Under the pieces are notes generated by a model, which was given only the letters and a program-made list of their open reading frames with translations, had not been told where the DNA came from and made no database searches. 49,163 bases of DNA from Haplomitrium mnioides. Taxonomy: Eukaryota > Marchantiophyta > Haplomitriopsida > Calobryales. Below, piece after piece: positions 1 to 8,682 of this stretch (position 1 is its first letter; each line of letters opens with the position of its first letter). The position numbers and the translations under genes were made by a program. Where the stretch lies: contig JBNGIS010033674.1 in NCBI GenBank assembly GCA_049999725.1, forward strand, positions 1 through 49,163, written 5' to 3'.

Positions 1-1829
1 GAGGGAACTACTTGCGGAAGAAGAATTTCCCTTGCGGCCTTGAAGAAGAATTGGAAAAATGCGCTTGCAAAGAATTTAAGTTGAAAATCTATGTGCGGAA
101 GGATGATCTGAGGGGAATCAAGTCCGAGGTTTGTGGGTCCGATCCGAAGAACAGAGCAGAAATCCGCCTTCCTAAGTGGGGAGACCACTTTAAATGGTTC
201 CGATCCGTCTTACGATGTAGGGAGCACTGGTTAAAAGGGATTCCGAAGTGGGTTAATTAATCGGGCGAAAGGGTGACGTGTCAAAGATTCGGACGCGAGG
301 AAGGAGACTTTGAAAGTTTGAATCGGAAGTTATTCGAAAGTTAGAAATGGATCCGCGGGGTATATAGTTCTTACATCAAACTTTTTGACAAGTCAGGTAA
401 ACAAGCCTTCTTCAATATTCTTGCATAGAACTTTTCGATAACTTGGTAAACAGAAGGAACCTCTCAGGGTTCATATATCAAGAGACGATGTCAAAATGAA
501 GATATATCAATGATTCGGCAGAGGAAGAACGTAGAGGCCGAAAAGGTGACTTATCGACAATCCAGTTTGACAATTCAGTCCAAAAGGAGAGCTAAGTATC
601 GAAACAGGGATAAATTGAAGATCTGGTCGGATAGGGAACATGGAACCGAAAGGGCGATAAATCAAAGGCGGAGCCCACTTAAGGGGGTTCTGATCTGCCA
701 TCCAATGTGGGACTCCCCACTTAATATGGTTTCGAGCGGCCTCCCTAAGTGGAGAGCCCACTTAATAGGGTTCCGAAGGGGGCTAACAAGGGTTGCCGAA
801 ATGAGGATATAGCGCAGCTCTAGTATAGGAAGAAAGGGTGCTGAAACAGAGATTTATCACTTGTCCAAGGAGAAGTAAGCAGTGCTGAAGCGACGATCTC
901 TCACAGGTTCAAAAAAGAGAAACAAGAAGGGATCAACCAAAATGGTGACGAGTCATAGATATTACCATTGGAGAACCAAAGATGCCGAAAAAGCGATCCA
1001 ACGCAGATCTGACAGAAGAAGAAGTGGTGCCGAAAAGAGGATCCATCACCGATCCAACGGGGGAAAAAATGGAAGTCTTCATAGTTCTTATACAGAGGGT
1101 CAGTAGCTTGAAGATGACGTGGCAGTGAAGAGGTCAGCGGGTCAATGGCCGGTCAGTGCGATGGTCCGCCTACTCCTCTGCGGGGCGGCGTCGGACGGCG
1201 CTACCATAGAAACATGGCACTCATGTGGACCTCTGGGAATCTACGGTAATATTTGAGATTCTTCAGGAATCTTAAGCTTTGCGGATTACGTGGCACCTCT
1301 GCAGGACATGGGCATCAACGAGAATATTTGAGATTCCTCGAGAATCTTGAGCTTTGCGGATTACGTGGCACCTTTGCGGGAATTGGGCATCAACATGAAT
1401 CTTTGAGATTCCAGGGGTACCTTGGCTTCTATGGATACGTAGCACTCAACGGGACTTCGAGCATAAGCGGAAATCTTATAGATTCCGTGGGAATCATGGG
1501 TTTTTGCGGAAACATGGCGCTTCGAGGGAGTTCGGGGGATTCTTTGGAGTGTTCGCGGACCTCTGCGGGGACGAGGTGCGTTGAGGGTGCTGCAAATAAT
1601 TCTTTGAATTGAGGGTCAATTTTGCCTTGAAATTGCCATCAGATTTGCACTGAGATTTGTTGCCTTGCGAGCCAATCCTTTGGAATTCACGACCAATCTG
1701 TGCCAATCCTTTTGAATTCACGACCACTCTGCACCAATCCTTGGAATTCACGACCGCTCTGCACCAATCCTTTTAGAATCTACGCTAAATTTCCACCAAT
1801 CAGCGTCCAAATAGAGCAACGATCCAAAA
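1..1829 (+). mobile_element. Gypsy LTR fragment, left edge cut by the window and right edge by the gap
   Basis: Noncoding LTR sequence in plus orientation. It aligns by eye with the reverse complement of the element 2 LTRs: the block at about 60-250 matches 37090-37240, and the block at 1540-1660 matches 36030-36130 and 45930-46040. It carries the same internal repeat classes as the other LTRs here: quasi-palindromes of the AAGTGG-CCACTT type, gatccga/cgataaatc subrepeats (about 480-1110), and a 75-bp tandem repeat (1250-1474). Short open frames inside it are repeat-derived and are not called as genes. It could be a separate truncated insertion, or part of the same LTR as 1840-5530 misjoined across the N gap. 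Confidence 0.65.
1250..1474 (+). repeat. 75-bp tandem repeat inside LTR, three copies
   Basis: Three head-to-tail units start at 1250, 1325 and 1400, each opening with a TTTGAGATTC-like motif. The first two carry TTACGTGGCACC and a GGGCATCAAC tail; the third is more diverged (TACGTAGCAC). A fourth, weaker unit may follow to about 1540. Because 75 is a multiple of three, one frame stays open and yields a 119-residue repetitive peptide, which is not evidence for a gene. Confidence 0.75.
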
Positions 1830-1839
1830 NNNNNNNNNN
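1830..1839. other. Assembly gap of ten N
   Basis: A run of ten N. The sequence at its two sides cannot be assumed contiguous, and the true 5' terminus of the element 1 LTR may be missing here. Confidence 0.98.
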
Positions 1840-2280
1840 GCAAATGGAGGAGGAGTCGAATAGAACCAGCATTGAAGGTTGGATTGATCATAAGTGGAAT
1901 TGCAGAAGGGCCAATAGGAGAATTCGCATGAGAGGAGGAGGGATTGAATTGTGCATGACAGAGAGAGATTGAAAAAGAGTCGTGGAGGAGATTACCTGGA
2001 GGAGAGTCAAGTGTGCTGCGAGGATTTGGTTGAACAGGGTGGAGGGGATGGAATCGTCATAGGAATCGAGAGGAAGATGGAATGGGCTTGCATAGGGGTA
2101 TGAGACGGAATCGTAGGGGCCAAGAGGATCCAATTGCCTCAAGAAACTACGCAGGCTGAGAGGAGGAGGTTGAATTGCAAAGCAGGCGTGCAGGGGATGG
2201 CGGAGCTAGGAGGGATCGAGGAGGGAACTACTTGCGGAAGAAGAATTTCCCTTGCGGCCTTGAAGAAAAATTGGCAGAAT
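1840..2280 (+). other. LTR-like sequence of uncertain membership upstream of the element 1 5' LTR
   Basis: Purine-rich DNA with no coding signal. Positions 2221-2280 repeat positions 1-60 almost exactly (57 of 60 identical by eye). The 3' LTR of element 1 has a quite different sequence at the equivalent place (8683-9010), so this stretch is not the normal 5' end of that LTR. It may belong to the family of 1-1829, joined by recombination or misassembly. Confidence 0.5.
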
Positions 2281-3415
2281 CCACAACGACGAAATCCGAA
2301 GGCACTCCGAAGGAAGTCAAATCACGGGTAGGTCTTGCAACGGCCACAATTTGGGAAGCAAAGATCATGGATGAAAGGAGGAGGTGAGATCGTCCCGAGG
2401 GCGAGGAAGGCCAAGGAAGAGAGACGCCTCGATCCCGCAAGCAGGAGCGCGCCCTGCAAGAGCCGATCAAACTCTTCTCTTCGAGTTTGTGAATCCTAGC
2501 AGAAGTGTGGAGTCCTCAGAAGACCCCGCGAGATTCCACAGAAACGTGGTGTCTCCTGAGCACTTCGCAGGATTCCACGGATGACATGGCGGCACCAAGA
2601 AGCCCGAGAATCTGTGGAAAGGCGCCTCCCTAAGTGGAGATCCCACTTAATCGGGTTCCAATCCATCTTACAACGTGGGGACCCCAATTAAGAGGGATCC
2701 GCGAGGAATCCAACCAGGGAAAGTAAGAAAGCCTGAAACAACAACTTATCGAGGGTTTGGCCAAAGGAAAACGAGAGACTGCCGAAAGGATGATACATCG
2801 GAGATCCGAGCAGAAGAGAAGCGGGGAAGCCGAATGGGCAACTTAGCACAGATCCGTCAAGAGGAAAAACGGGGGAGAGCCGAAAGGGGGACAAATCACC
2901 GAACGGGCCGAATAAGAGCCAGTGAAGGCGAAAAGGCAACTTGTCAGCGATCTGGTTCAACGATGTGCGGCAGTGGTGAAACGATGATCCATCGCAAACC
3001 GTCCAACGAGAAGAAGGCTGAGGCAGAAGGGCGATATGGTGTTGTTCGATTGGGGGAAACGATGGGTACACCGAAAAGACGATCTATCGGTGAAACGGCA
3101 AGCAAGATGAGGGCAGCCAAAAAATCAAGCTAACGCCGGAACGACCGACGGAGGAGCAAGCGGTGCTGAAAGGGTGACTCTTTATAGCTTCGGCATGACC
3201 ATGGGAGAAGTTCGACGGGGTACGGCCGGCGTCTGAAAGTTTGAAAGGGGCGAACAGTCTGAAAGAGCATTGTAGTTCTTATATCAAGCTTTTGGAAATG
3301 TTAACGAAAGGAGCCTCAGACGCGCGCATAGTTCTTACTTCGAAGGGACGAAACAGCAACATCAGCACAAGTTCTTATTCGGCGAGTGGGAGGAGTTGCA
3401 GTGGCTCTTCGGATG

Positions 3416-3839
3416 ACGTGGCGAGCACAGGGAGTCCACAGAGGGTTTCGGAAACGTGGCGCGCTGAGAAGCTTGGTAGGGTTTCCGATGGTCAACTTCG
3501 GAAGAAGGGTCCGCACGACGGTCCGCCTACCCTTATGCGAGGCGGCCTCGGACAACGTGGCGCCTTGGGAAGCACGCATGGGGTTCCGTAGATCAACCTC
3601 GGAAGGAAGTCAGCCGACGGTCCGCCTACCCCTTTGCAGGGCGGCGTCGGACGGCGTCCTTTGGAGGACGTGGCGACTTCAAGGACCCTGAAGCAACTCA
3701 CGGGACACGCAACAACAAGAGAAGAGCTCATTGGACCTCGGGCCGTGGGTGAGTCAATTGCGGAAGGAGGGGTCAGCACGACGGTCAGCCTACTCCCTTG
3801 CGGGGCGCCGTCAGACGGCAGTGCAGCGAAGGACGTGGC
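3416..3839 (+). promoter_or_regulatory. Cluster of five ACGTGGC motifs in the LTR
   Basis: Exact ACGTGGC occurs at 3416, 3454, 3555, 3668 and 3833. This heptamer contains the ACGT core bound by plant bZIP factors (ABRE or G-box class, established knowledge). In the 3' LTR, exact copies are at 10201, 10427 and 10592, while two others have mutated to ACGTAGC and ACATGGC. Binding itself is inferred. Confidence 0.45.
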
Positions 3840-4906
3840 GCACAGAGAACGAAGTGGAATCTGCGAGGGAATATGCGGAGATTCCATGGACTAGGTTCCA
3901 TGGGGCGCTTCAAAACTTAGCTCCGAAGAACCTCTTTGGACTTGGTTCCGCGAGAATCTGCGGAATCTCTTCTTGCAAGATTCCTTGGACTTCCCGTGAG
4001 ATTACCGTTGTACTTGTCTTTCTTGATCAACTAAAGGGACACGCGGCTTGATTTCCTTTTATGTGGTAACTGGATTAACTAACGAGGGAGCCACACGTTG
4101 CATTCTCTCACTTCAAGCTCAACGACCATAACGACTATTCATCGGATCGGGGCTCGCGGGATCAGCGCGCAAAGAGGATTATACCTTGATGGCCTTCAAA
4201 TTCTTGGGGGTTGATGCACGGGCGACTGCAGGAAGAAACAGCGACCGCAAGACGAGAAAATTGCGCATGGTAAGGAAGGGTGAAGAGTTCAACGAGGAAT
4301 TATGTGAAACGAGTGTACTAGCTCCAAGGGGCCAGGGGGATTCGGAGGTGGATTGGAGGGGCGCCGAGAATCGTAGAGTGAGGAGCTCTAGATGCTCGGG
4401 CGATCCAAGTGAACTCGTTCTTGCCAGTAGACCAGAGCGGAGGTGAACCGATACGATAGTTCAAAGGAATTTTTGGCCTGCTGAGAACTAAGGAGAGGTT
4501 GCCAAGCGAGGAGCTTGGAGTCGGCTCGGCAATTCCTTGAGCAAGTGCATCAGCCCAGAGTGTTTGGAGTACACTCTGGTGTGTTTCTTCAAGTGGAGCT
4601 GAGAGGGGAGCTACGTTAGTGCCTACGCACTACACGGGATGACCCGCCAAAGCTCGTGGGTGGAGTGAGCTACCTATAGCTGGGAAAGCTATCTTCGAGA
4701 GGTGGAAGTCAAAGAAACTCTCTTCCTAGCTTGAGGAAGTAAAAGCAGGGCTTCTCGCGAGGGAAGTTAAAAAACTATTTGGAGAGGAGGATGTGTGGGT
4801 GGTTGTTGGGCTGCAGGTTGTAAGGCAGCAAGGATTCAGAAAGGAGGAACTAGTTGGTGGAAATCTAGAGGGCCTTCAAGGACTCTGTTTTCTCTTGCAT
4901 ATATTG

Positions 4907-4912
4907 TATAAA
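4907..4912 (+). promoter_or_regulatory. Putative TATA box of the element 1 5' LTR
   Basis: TATAAA in an AT-rich context (GCATATATTGTATAAATC), about 620 bases before the LTR end and preserved at 11667 in the 3' LTR. It would place U3/R roughly 30 bases downstream. This rests on motif and position only. Confidence 0.45.
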
Positions 4913-5538
4913 TCGTTTGTCCATATATGTGTAGTTAGCTTTGTATTCTACATTGAAGTTCTGTAGGTTCATTAGATTAGGTGACAGCCAGACCAGCTGA
5001 GCAGACTGTGGGACCACTCTGGAGGGGGAGTCAAACCCCTAGACACAACCAAGTGATCATAGAGGTGAATGCCCTTTGTTCTTGGTCATGTAAGTAGAGC
5101 TTAGGAATTAGTTCATACTTAAAATAGCTAGGAAATAGTTGTGTCAATCCTGTGACAACCCCGAAAGGGGGAGTCCAGACATGTTGTGTTGAACACTGGT
5201 GCAGGTTACAGCACCCATTCTGCCCCAAGCACAAATAAGGTGGCAGGGCCTAAGACATTGGGTCCTCTGAATAAAGCGGAAGAATCACACAAAGCATAGC
5301 TAGGGTTATGGATGTGGACCTGGGAATGTTTGAGTAACTGATTGGAGTGCAACCAGAAGTGAGAGAGAGTGGTGTGTTAAAGGATGGAAAGGGAAGGAAG
5401 AATCCTTAGAGCCTGAAAGTGTAACTGGCAAGGGGCCATCTCAGAAAAGAACCTGAAAGCCCACAATCTGTCCTCCCCTGCACTCAAAGCAAAATCTGAA
5501 AAGGTTAAGGTCTAGAATAGGGGAGTGACATGTATTTT

Positions 5539-5555
5539 TGGCGCTAGAAGGAGGG
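5539..5555 (+). promoter_or_regulatory. Primer-binding site, tRNA-Asn type
   Basis: TGGCGCTAGAAGGAGGG lies eight bases after the LTR end. Its complement ends in CTAGCGCCA, matching the 3' end of plant cytosolic tRNA-Asn(GTT) as I remember it. The same site is present in element 2 (44452-44468). Confidence 0.7.
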
Positions 5556-5686
5556 CCAAAGGTTTGGAGAAACCTGAGACCAACCCGAACCAGAGACACC
5601 GCTTGTGCACCTGAGCCTCAAGTCAGTTTGGAAGAAAGCCACTTCCTAGAAACAGAGCAACTGGGGGTTGAGTCTATTAAGGAAGA

Positions 5687-6169
5687 GTGGCGGACAGAAG
5701 GGATTGTTGGGTGGAAGTGGCAGTGGCCAGTGGGGGAATGGCCAACCTAGTACCACCTTCTTGGCTTCGGGGAAGATTCAAATACAGGTCCTTCAAGGGA
5801 CGCCCAAAGGATGACCCAAATGCATGGTTGGACGACCTTGAAAACACTGCAGCCGCGAATGGGGAAGCCCATGTGAAGATTGGAATCCTGTCTATAGTCT
5901 TGAAAGGAGAAGCCCATGTGAAGATTGGAATCTTGCATGTAGTCTTGAAGGGAGAAGCCCAACCCTGGTGCAAGGATTTGCAGGATAATATCAAACGGTA
6001 CCGACACGCATTCAAGGAGGCCTTCATAGCAGAGTTCCGTGGGATCAGAGAAGAGACTGAGGGCACTGATCAAGATGGGTTAGCTCAGGATGAAGAAAAA
6101 AGAGTCTGTGAGGAAATTCCTCCAACGGTTCAAGAAGGTGGCGAGGAAGTTGAACCCGCCAGCCACTGA
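5687..6169 (+). pseudogene. gag: Element 1 gag, capsid part (broken)
   Basis: This frame encodes the first part of a Ty3/gypsy Gag. Recognisable segments are a basic FKYRSFKGRPKDDP stretch, the W-L-D-D-L-E motif, and a GEAQPW...F..AF..EFR block like the Retrotrans_gag capsid family. Gag would package the element RNA in cytoplasmic virus-like particles. A 15-residue in-frame duplication (GEAHVKIGIL start) lies at 5864-5953 and is absent from element 2. The reading frame drifts out near 6070, where the homologous protein continues in another frame (see 6090). No unambiguous start codon is visible: homology to element 2 extends upstream into 5640-5690, before the first ATG at 5687. The frame break means no full Gag can be made. 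Confidence 0.75.
5864..5953 (+). repeat. In-frame 45-bp tandem duplication in gag
   Basis: Two direct units, 5864-5908 and 5909-5953, each begin GAAGCCCATGTGAAG, and a third GAAGCCC follows at 5954. The second unit differs from the first by a few bases. Each unit adds 15 residues to the capsid region. Confidence 0.9.
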
Positions 6170-6605
6170 CAAGATGCTCACAGCATGGTTCCTGGCTACT
6201 CTACCCAGAGGGATTGGGACCTGGGTAAGACAGACGGATCCACAGACTCTGGAGGAGGATGTCAATTCAGCTCGGTCCCATGTGAAGGCCTCCCTCACTA
6301 GTTCCCGCAGAAAAGCACGGGCTAGATACGACTCTGATGATTCTTCAAACACCTCGGACAGTGACGAGGAAACCGATCAGAGTTCCAGTTCCCCCTCGAA
6401 AAGCGAGAATGAGTCGAGCAGCAGCAGCTTAGAGGAGGACCGATCATCCAAGAAGAAGAAGAAGAAGAAGAAGAAGCACATGAAGAAGAAGCCAGCCAAG
6501 GAGGTGCATCATCACAAGGGGGCCAGCAAGGGGAGGTACAAGAAAACTAAACCCGAACCCGAGGCTAGCAAGAAGCCAGGGGGAGGGATCGAATTGATGA
6601 GATAA
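6090..6605 (+). pseudogene. gag: Element 1 gag, C-terminal capsid and charged linker (shifted frame)
   Basis: This continues Gag in a different frame from 5687-6169. Residues 1-70 carry the conserved KFLQRFKKVARKLNPP and TWVRQTDPQ motifs, which are also found in element 2 (43860-43960 region). A Ser/Asp/Glu-rich tract follows, then a poly-lysine run encoded by a GAA/AAG microsatellite at about 6450-6475, a plausible RNA-binding linker. The frame ends at 6605 just before the ISAKLEVMN block, which lies in the next frame, so a second frameshift sits near 6590. Slippage in the AAG run is a possible cause of length variation. The call rests on similarity to the element 2 copy and on gene order. 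Confidence 0.75.
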
Positions 6606-6613
6606 GCGCCAAG

Positions 6614-7369
6614 TTGGAGGTGATGAACATCCTCCTGGCAGGGATCAAGCCGGAGGGAAGGCCCCTGCCAACCAGAAGAGTTGGTGTCTGGTGCATCAGG
6701 TGCAAGCAAGACGGGCATTCCCCCCATGAGTGTCCAAACGACACAAATGAGGTGCATTATGTAAGGGAGGAAGCACCAGAGTATGTGAGAGAGGAAGTAG
6801 AATATGTCTTGGAGGAGGCCTCAGAAACGGTATATCAAATCAGCGGGGGACCTCAGACAATTCTGAGCAGGCCTGTAGGAGGGAATGCAGGGCCTATGAA
6901 TCACTGGGCTGCCTCACGACCACCCAGAACCACAATCATGGTTTGTTGGAATTGTGGCCAGCCTTGTCACATTTCATCAAGCTGTCCGGAGCCGCGGAAG
7001 AGCAATTATGGTCAACCGCCTCCCTTGTGCTTCCAATGCAAAACGGAGGGGCATGTAGCCATGAATTGCCCAAATAGAAGGCCAGATGCTGCTCCTCGAC
7101 CAAGTGCAAATCCTCCTCCCCCCGTCAATATCAATTTGATCACACTAGAGTTGGAGGAGGAAGCAGAATCGCCAAGATGTGAGACTCCAACTCCCGAAGA
7201 TTGTTTCCAGGTGATGACTCGAGCATGGGCAAAGGCCACAAAGAGGAGCCAGAGGAAGTCCAAGCACAAAGCTAAGAAGGAAGTAGCTCGAGCGGCCTTG
7301 CCTCGAATTGATTCGGATTATCGAAGGGATAATCCAGAATGGTTCTACTCGAGAAGCAAGACTAGGTGA
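6614..7369 (+). pseudogene. gag: Element 1 gag, nucleocapsid part with three zinc knuckles
   Basis: A 251-residue frame with three intact CX2CX4HX4C knuckles at residues 27-40 (CIRC), 111-124 (CWNC) and 139-152 (CFQC). Three knuckles are more than the one or two common in plant gypsy Gag. Between the first and second is an acidic repeat (REEAPEYVREEVEYV). This domain binds the element RNA during packaging. The frame is open through all knuckles, so the region decayed little compared with element 2, where stops cut it. It ends at 7369 in a basic tail (DNPEWFYSRSKTR), after which homology moves to another frame leading to the protease. Confidence 0.85.
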
Positions 7370-8252
7370 AAAAGCAATTGGCGGCTTTGGAGGCTTTGGA
7401 AGAGGAGCGAGCCGTCGAAGAGACCTTCAAGGAGGTCTGGAAGCAGTAGGGGGAGCCCAAGAGAAACAAAAGACAGTTGCAACTGCGGAAGAGGGGACAA
7501 ATGCCACCTCCTACAGCATTCAAGCGGACGTGAAAAATTGTCTTGTCACGGCTACAGTGGGCCAACTGATCAAAGATAGCCTTCTGTATCGGAGACATCT
7601 CCGAGAATTGCTAATAGGAGCAAAGAGGAGAAGGAGGCTACCCAAGGTGGGAGCTCCAGCAGATTTGCAGCTGGTCTATGAGGACAAGGAGGCCCCTGAG
7701 ATCAACATCCAGATCGTAGGTTGCACCTTGTCCTTAGTGCTTGTGGATGGAGGGGCAAGAATCAACATTATGGTGGAGGAGACAACGCACAAACTGGGAT
7801 TCACGGAATTCCAGCATACAACCCGAATCATGAGGCTGGCGGATGGGTCGCGAGTAAAGCCATTGGGCTCTCTTCTCCAAATCCCAACATTCATGGGAGG
7901 AAAAGAGTTCAAATTGAATTATCTGGTAATGCGACCCGCCAGAGCTTCTCCTTACCTGGTGTTGATAGGAAGGCCGTGGCTGTATGGGCCCAGAGTAATG
8001 CACAACTGGAGGAACTCCACATTGGTGTTCGGCCCCGACAAAATGACAGTGCACTATGGTCCAGTTCCTCACTTAGGGGAAACGCAGTCTGAGGCAGAGT
8101 ACAACAGTGAGTGGTCCGAGGAAGAGAATGATTCAAAGTACCACTATTGGGTGCAATTGGTGAGTGAAGCAACAGAGGAGGATCTGTTGGAGGAGGGTGT
8201 GGTGTCTGTCCACCAAAGCAAATTATCCATCTGTAATAGACCAGAGCACTAG
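7308..8252 (+). pseudogene. pro: Element 1 aspartic protease region
   Basis: A 314-residue frame; homology to element 2 is clear from about residue 67 (IQADVK, then GQLIKDSLLYRRHLRELL). The retropepsin-like active-site segment is LVDGGARINIM, with D147-G-G-A; the DGG form replaces the classical D-S/T-G and is usual in some plant gypsy lineages. The second conserved block is IGRPWL at residues 220-225. The enzyme would cut the Gag-Pol polyprotein. The first 60 residues are probably out of frame with respect to the ancestral protein. The frame ends after an acidic tail, and no reverse transcriptase follows. It is a defective part of a non-autonomous element. Confidence 0.75.
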
Positions 8253-8669
8253 TGGAGGGAATCAGCGGCAGATGGGGCCAAGGGTGAGGACACCAGGATC
8301 CAAAGAGGGGGCAGGTCCGAAGTGTCTCATCAGATGGAGAAAGCGGACACGAGGAGGTCCGAGGAAGCTCATCGGAAGGCAAGCGGAGTTTGATTGGCTA
8401 CTCTTATGCCACCAGGGGACAATAGAGGGCACTTCGACAAATTGAAGAGGTATGAGGATCAAGAGAAAAACGAGGGCCCAATTGGGACCCCCTCCAAAGT
8501 GTCCAGTCAGCACATGTAAGTGTATGTAGGTGTGTGCGTGTGTGTTTTGTTGGGGGGGGGTGTTTTGTGGGGTTGTTTTGCATGAGGTACAGAATTCGAG
8601 CCAGCGAAAAGCAGCAGAGGAACCACCAATTGAGGAGAAGAAGTGTGTTCGCGGGGACGCGTCACACTT
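8253..8669 (+). other. Element 1 internal 3' region, no RT, RNase H or integrase
   Basis: Only about 420 bases separate the protease stop from the polypurine tract. No polymerase motifs occur in any frame. A GT-rich stretch (8515-8570, including a run of nine G at about 8552) resembles the GT-rich sequence next to the polypurine tract of element 2 (38660-38720, opposite strand). The pol genes were therefore lost internally while both ends were kept. Confidence 0.75.
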
Positions 8670-8679
8670 GAAGGGGGAG
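8670..8679 (+). promoter_or_regulatory. Polypurine tract of element 1
   Basis: GAAGGGGGAG lies three bases before the TGTCA start of the 3' LTR. It is the plus-strand primer for reverse transcription in this class of element, and position and composition fit. Confidence 0.75.
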
Positions 8680-8682
8680 TTA

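Larger units (their letters stand above)
2281..5530 (+). mobile_element. Element 1, 5' LTR (part that matches the 3' LTR)
   Basis: It aligns along its length with 9011-12291; sampled 60-base windows differ at about three positions (roughly 93-95 percent identity by eye). The right end is CTAGAATAGGGGAGTGACA, ending in the TGACA terminus. A primer-binding site follows after eight bases. The left end is not a clean TG terminus because homology to the 3' LTR stops near 2281. The LTR contains repeated ACGTGGC motifs (3416-3839), repeated GGTCCGCCTACCCCT-type GC-rich blocks, and a TATA-like box at 4907. Short open frames inside are LTR noise. Confidence 0.85.

Noticed and set aside
1253-1612. 119-residue repetitive frame (LCGLRGTSAG-type repeats)
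   Set aside because: Translation of the 75-bp noncoding LTR repeat, which keeps frame because 75 is a multiple of three.
5004-5260. Short frames in the U5 part of the element 1 LTR
   Set aside because: Noncoding LTR; frames not preserved between the two LTR copies.
8540-8570. G-run (nine G) as a quadruplex
   Set aside because: Only one long G run with few short partners; better explained as GT-rich element spacer.
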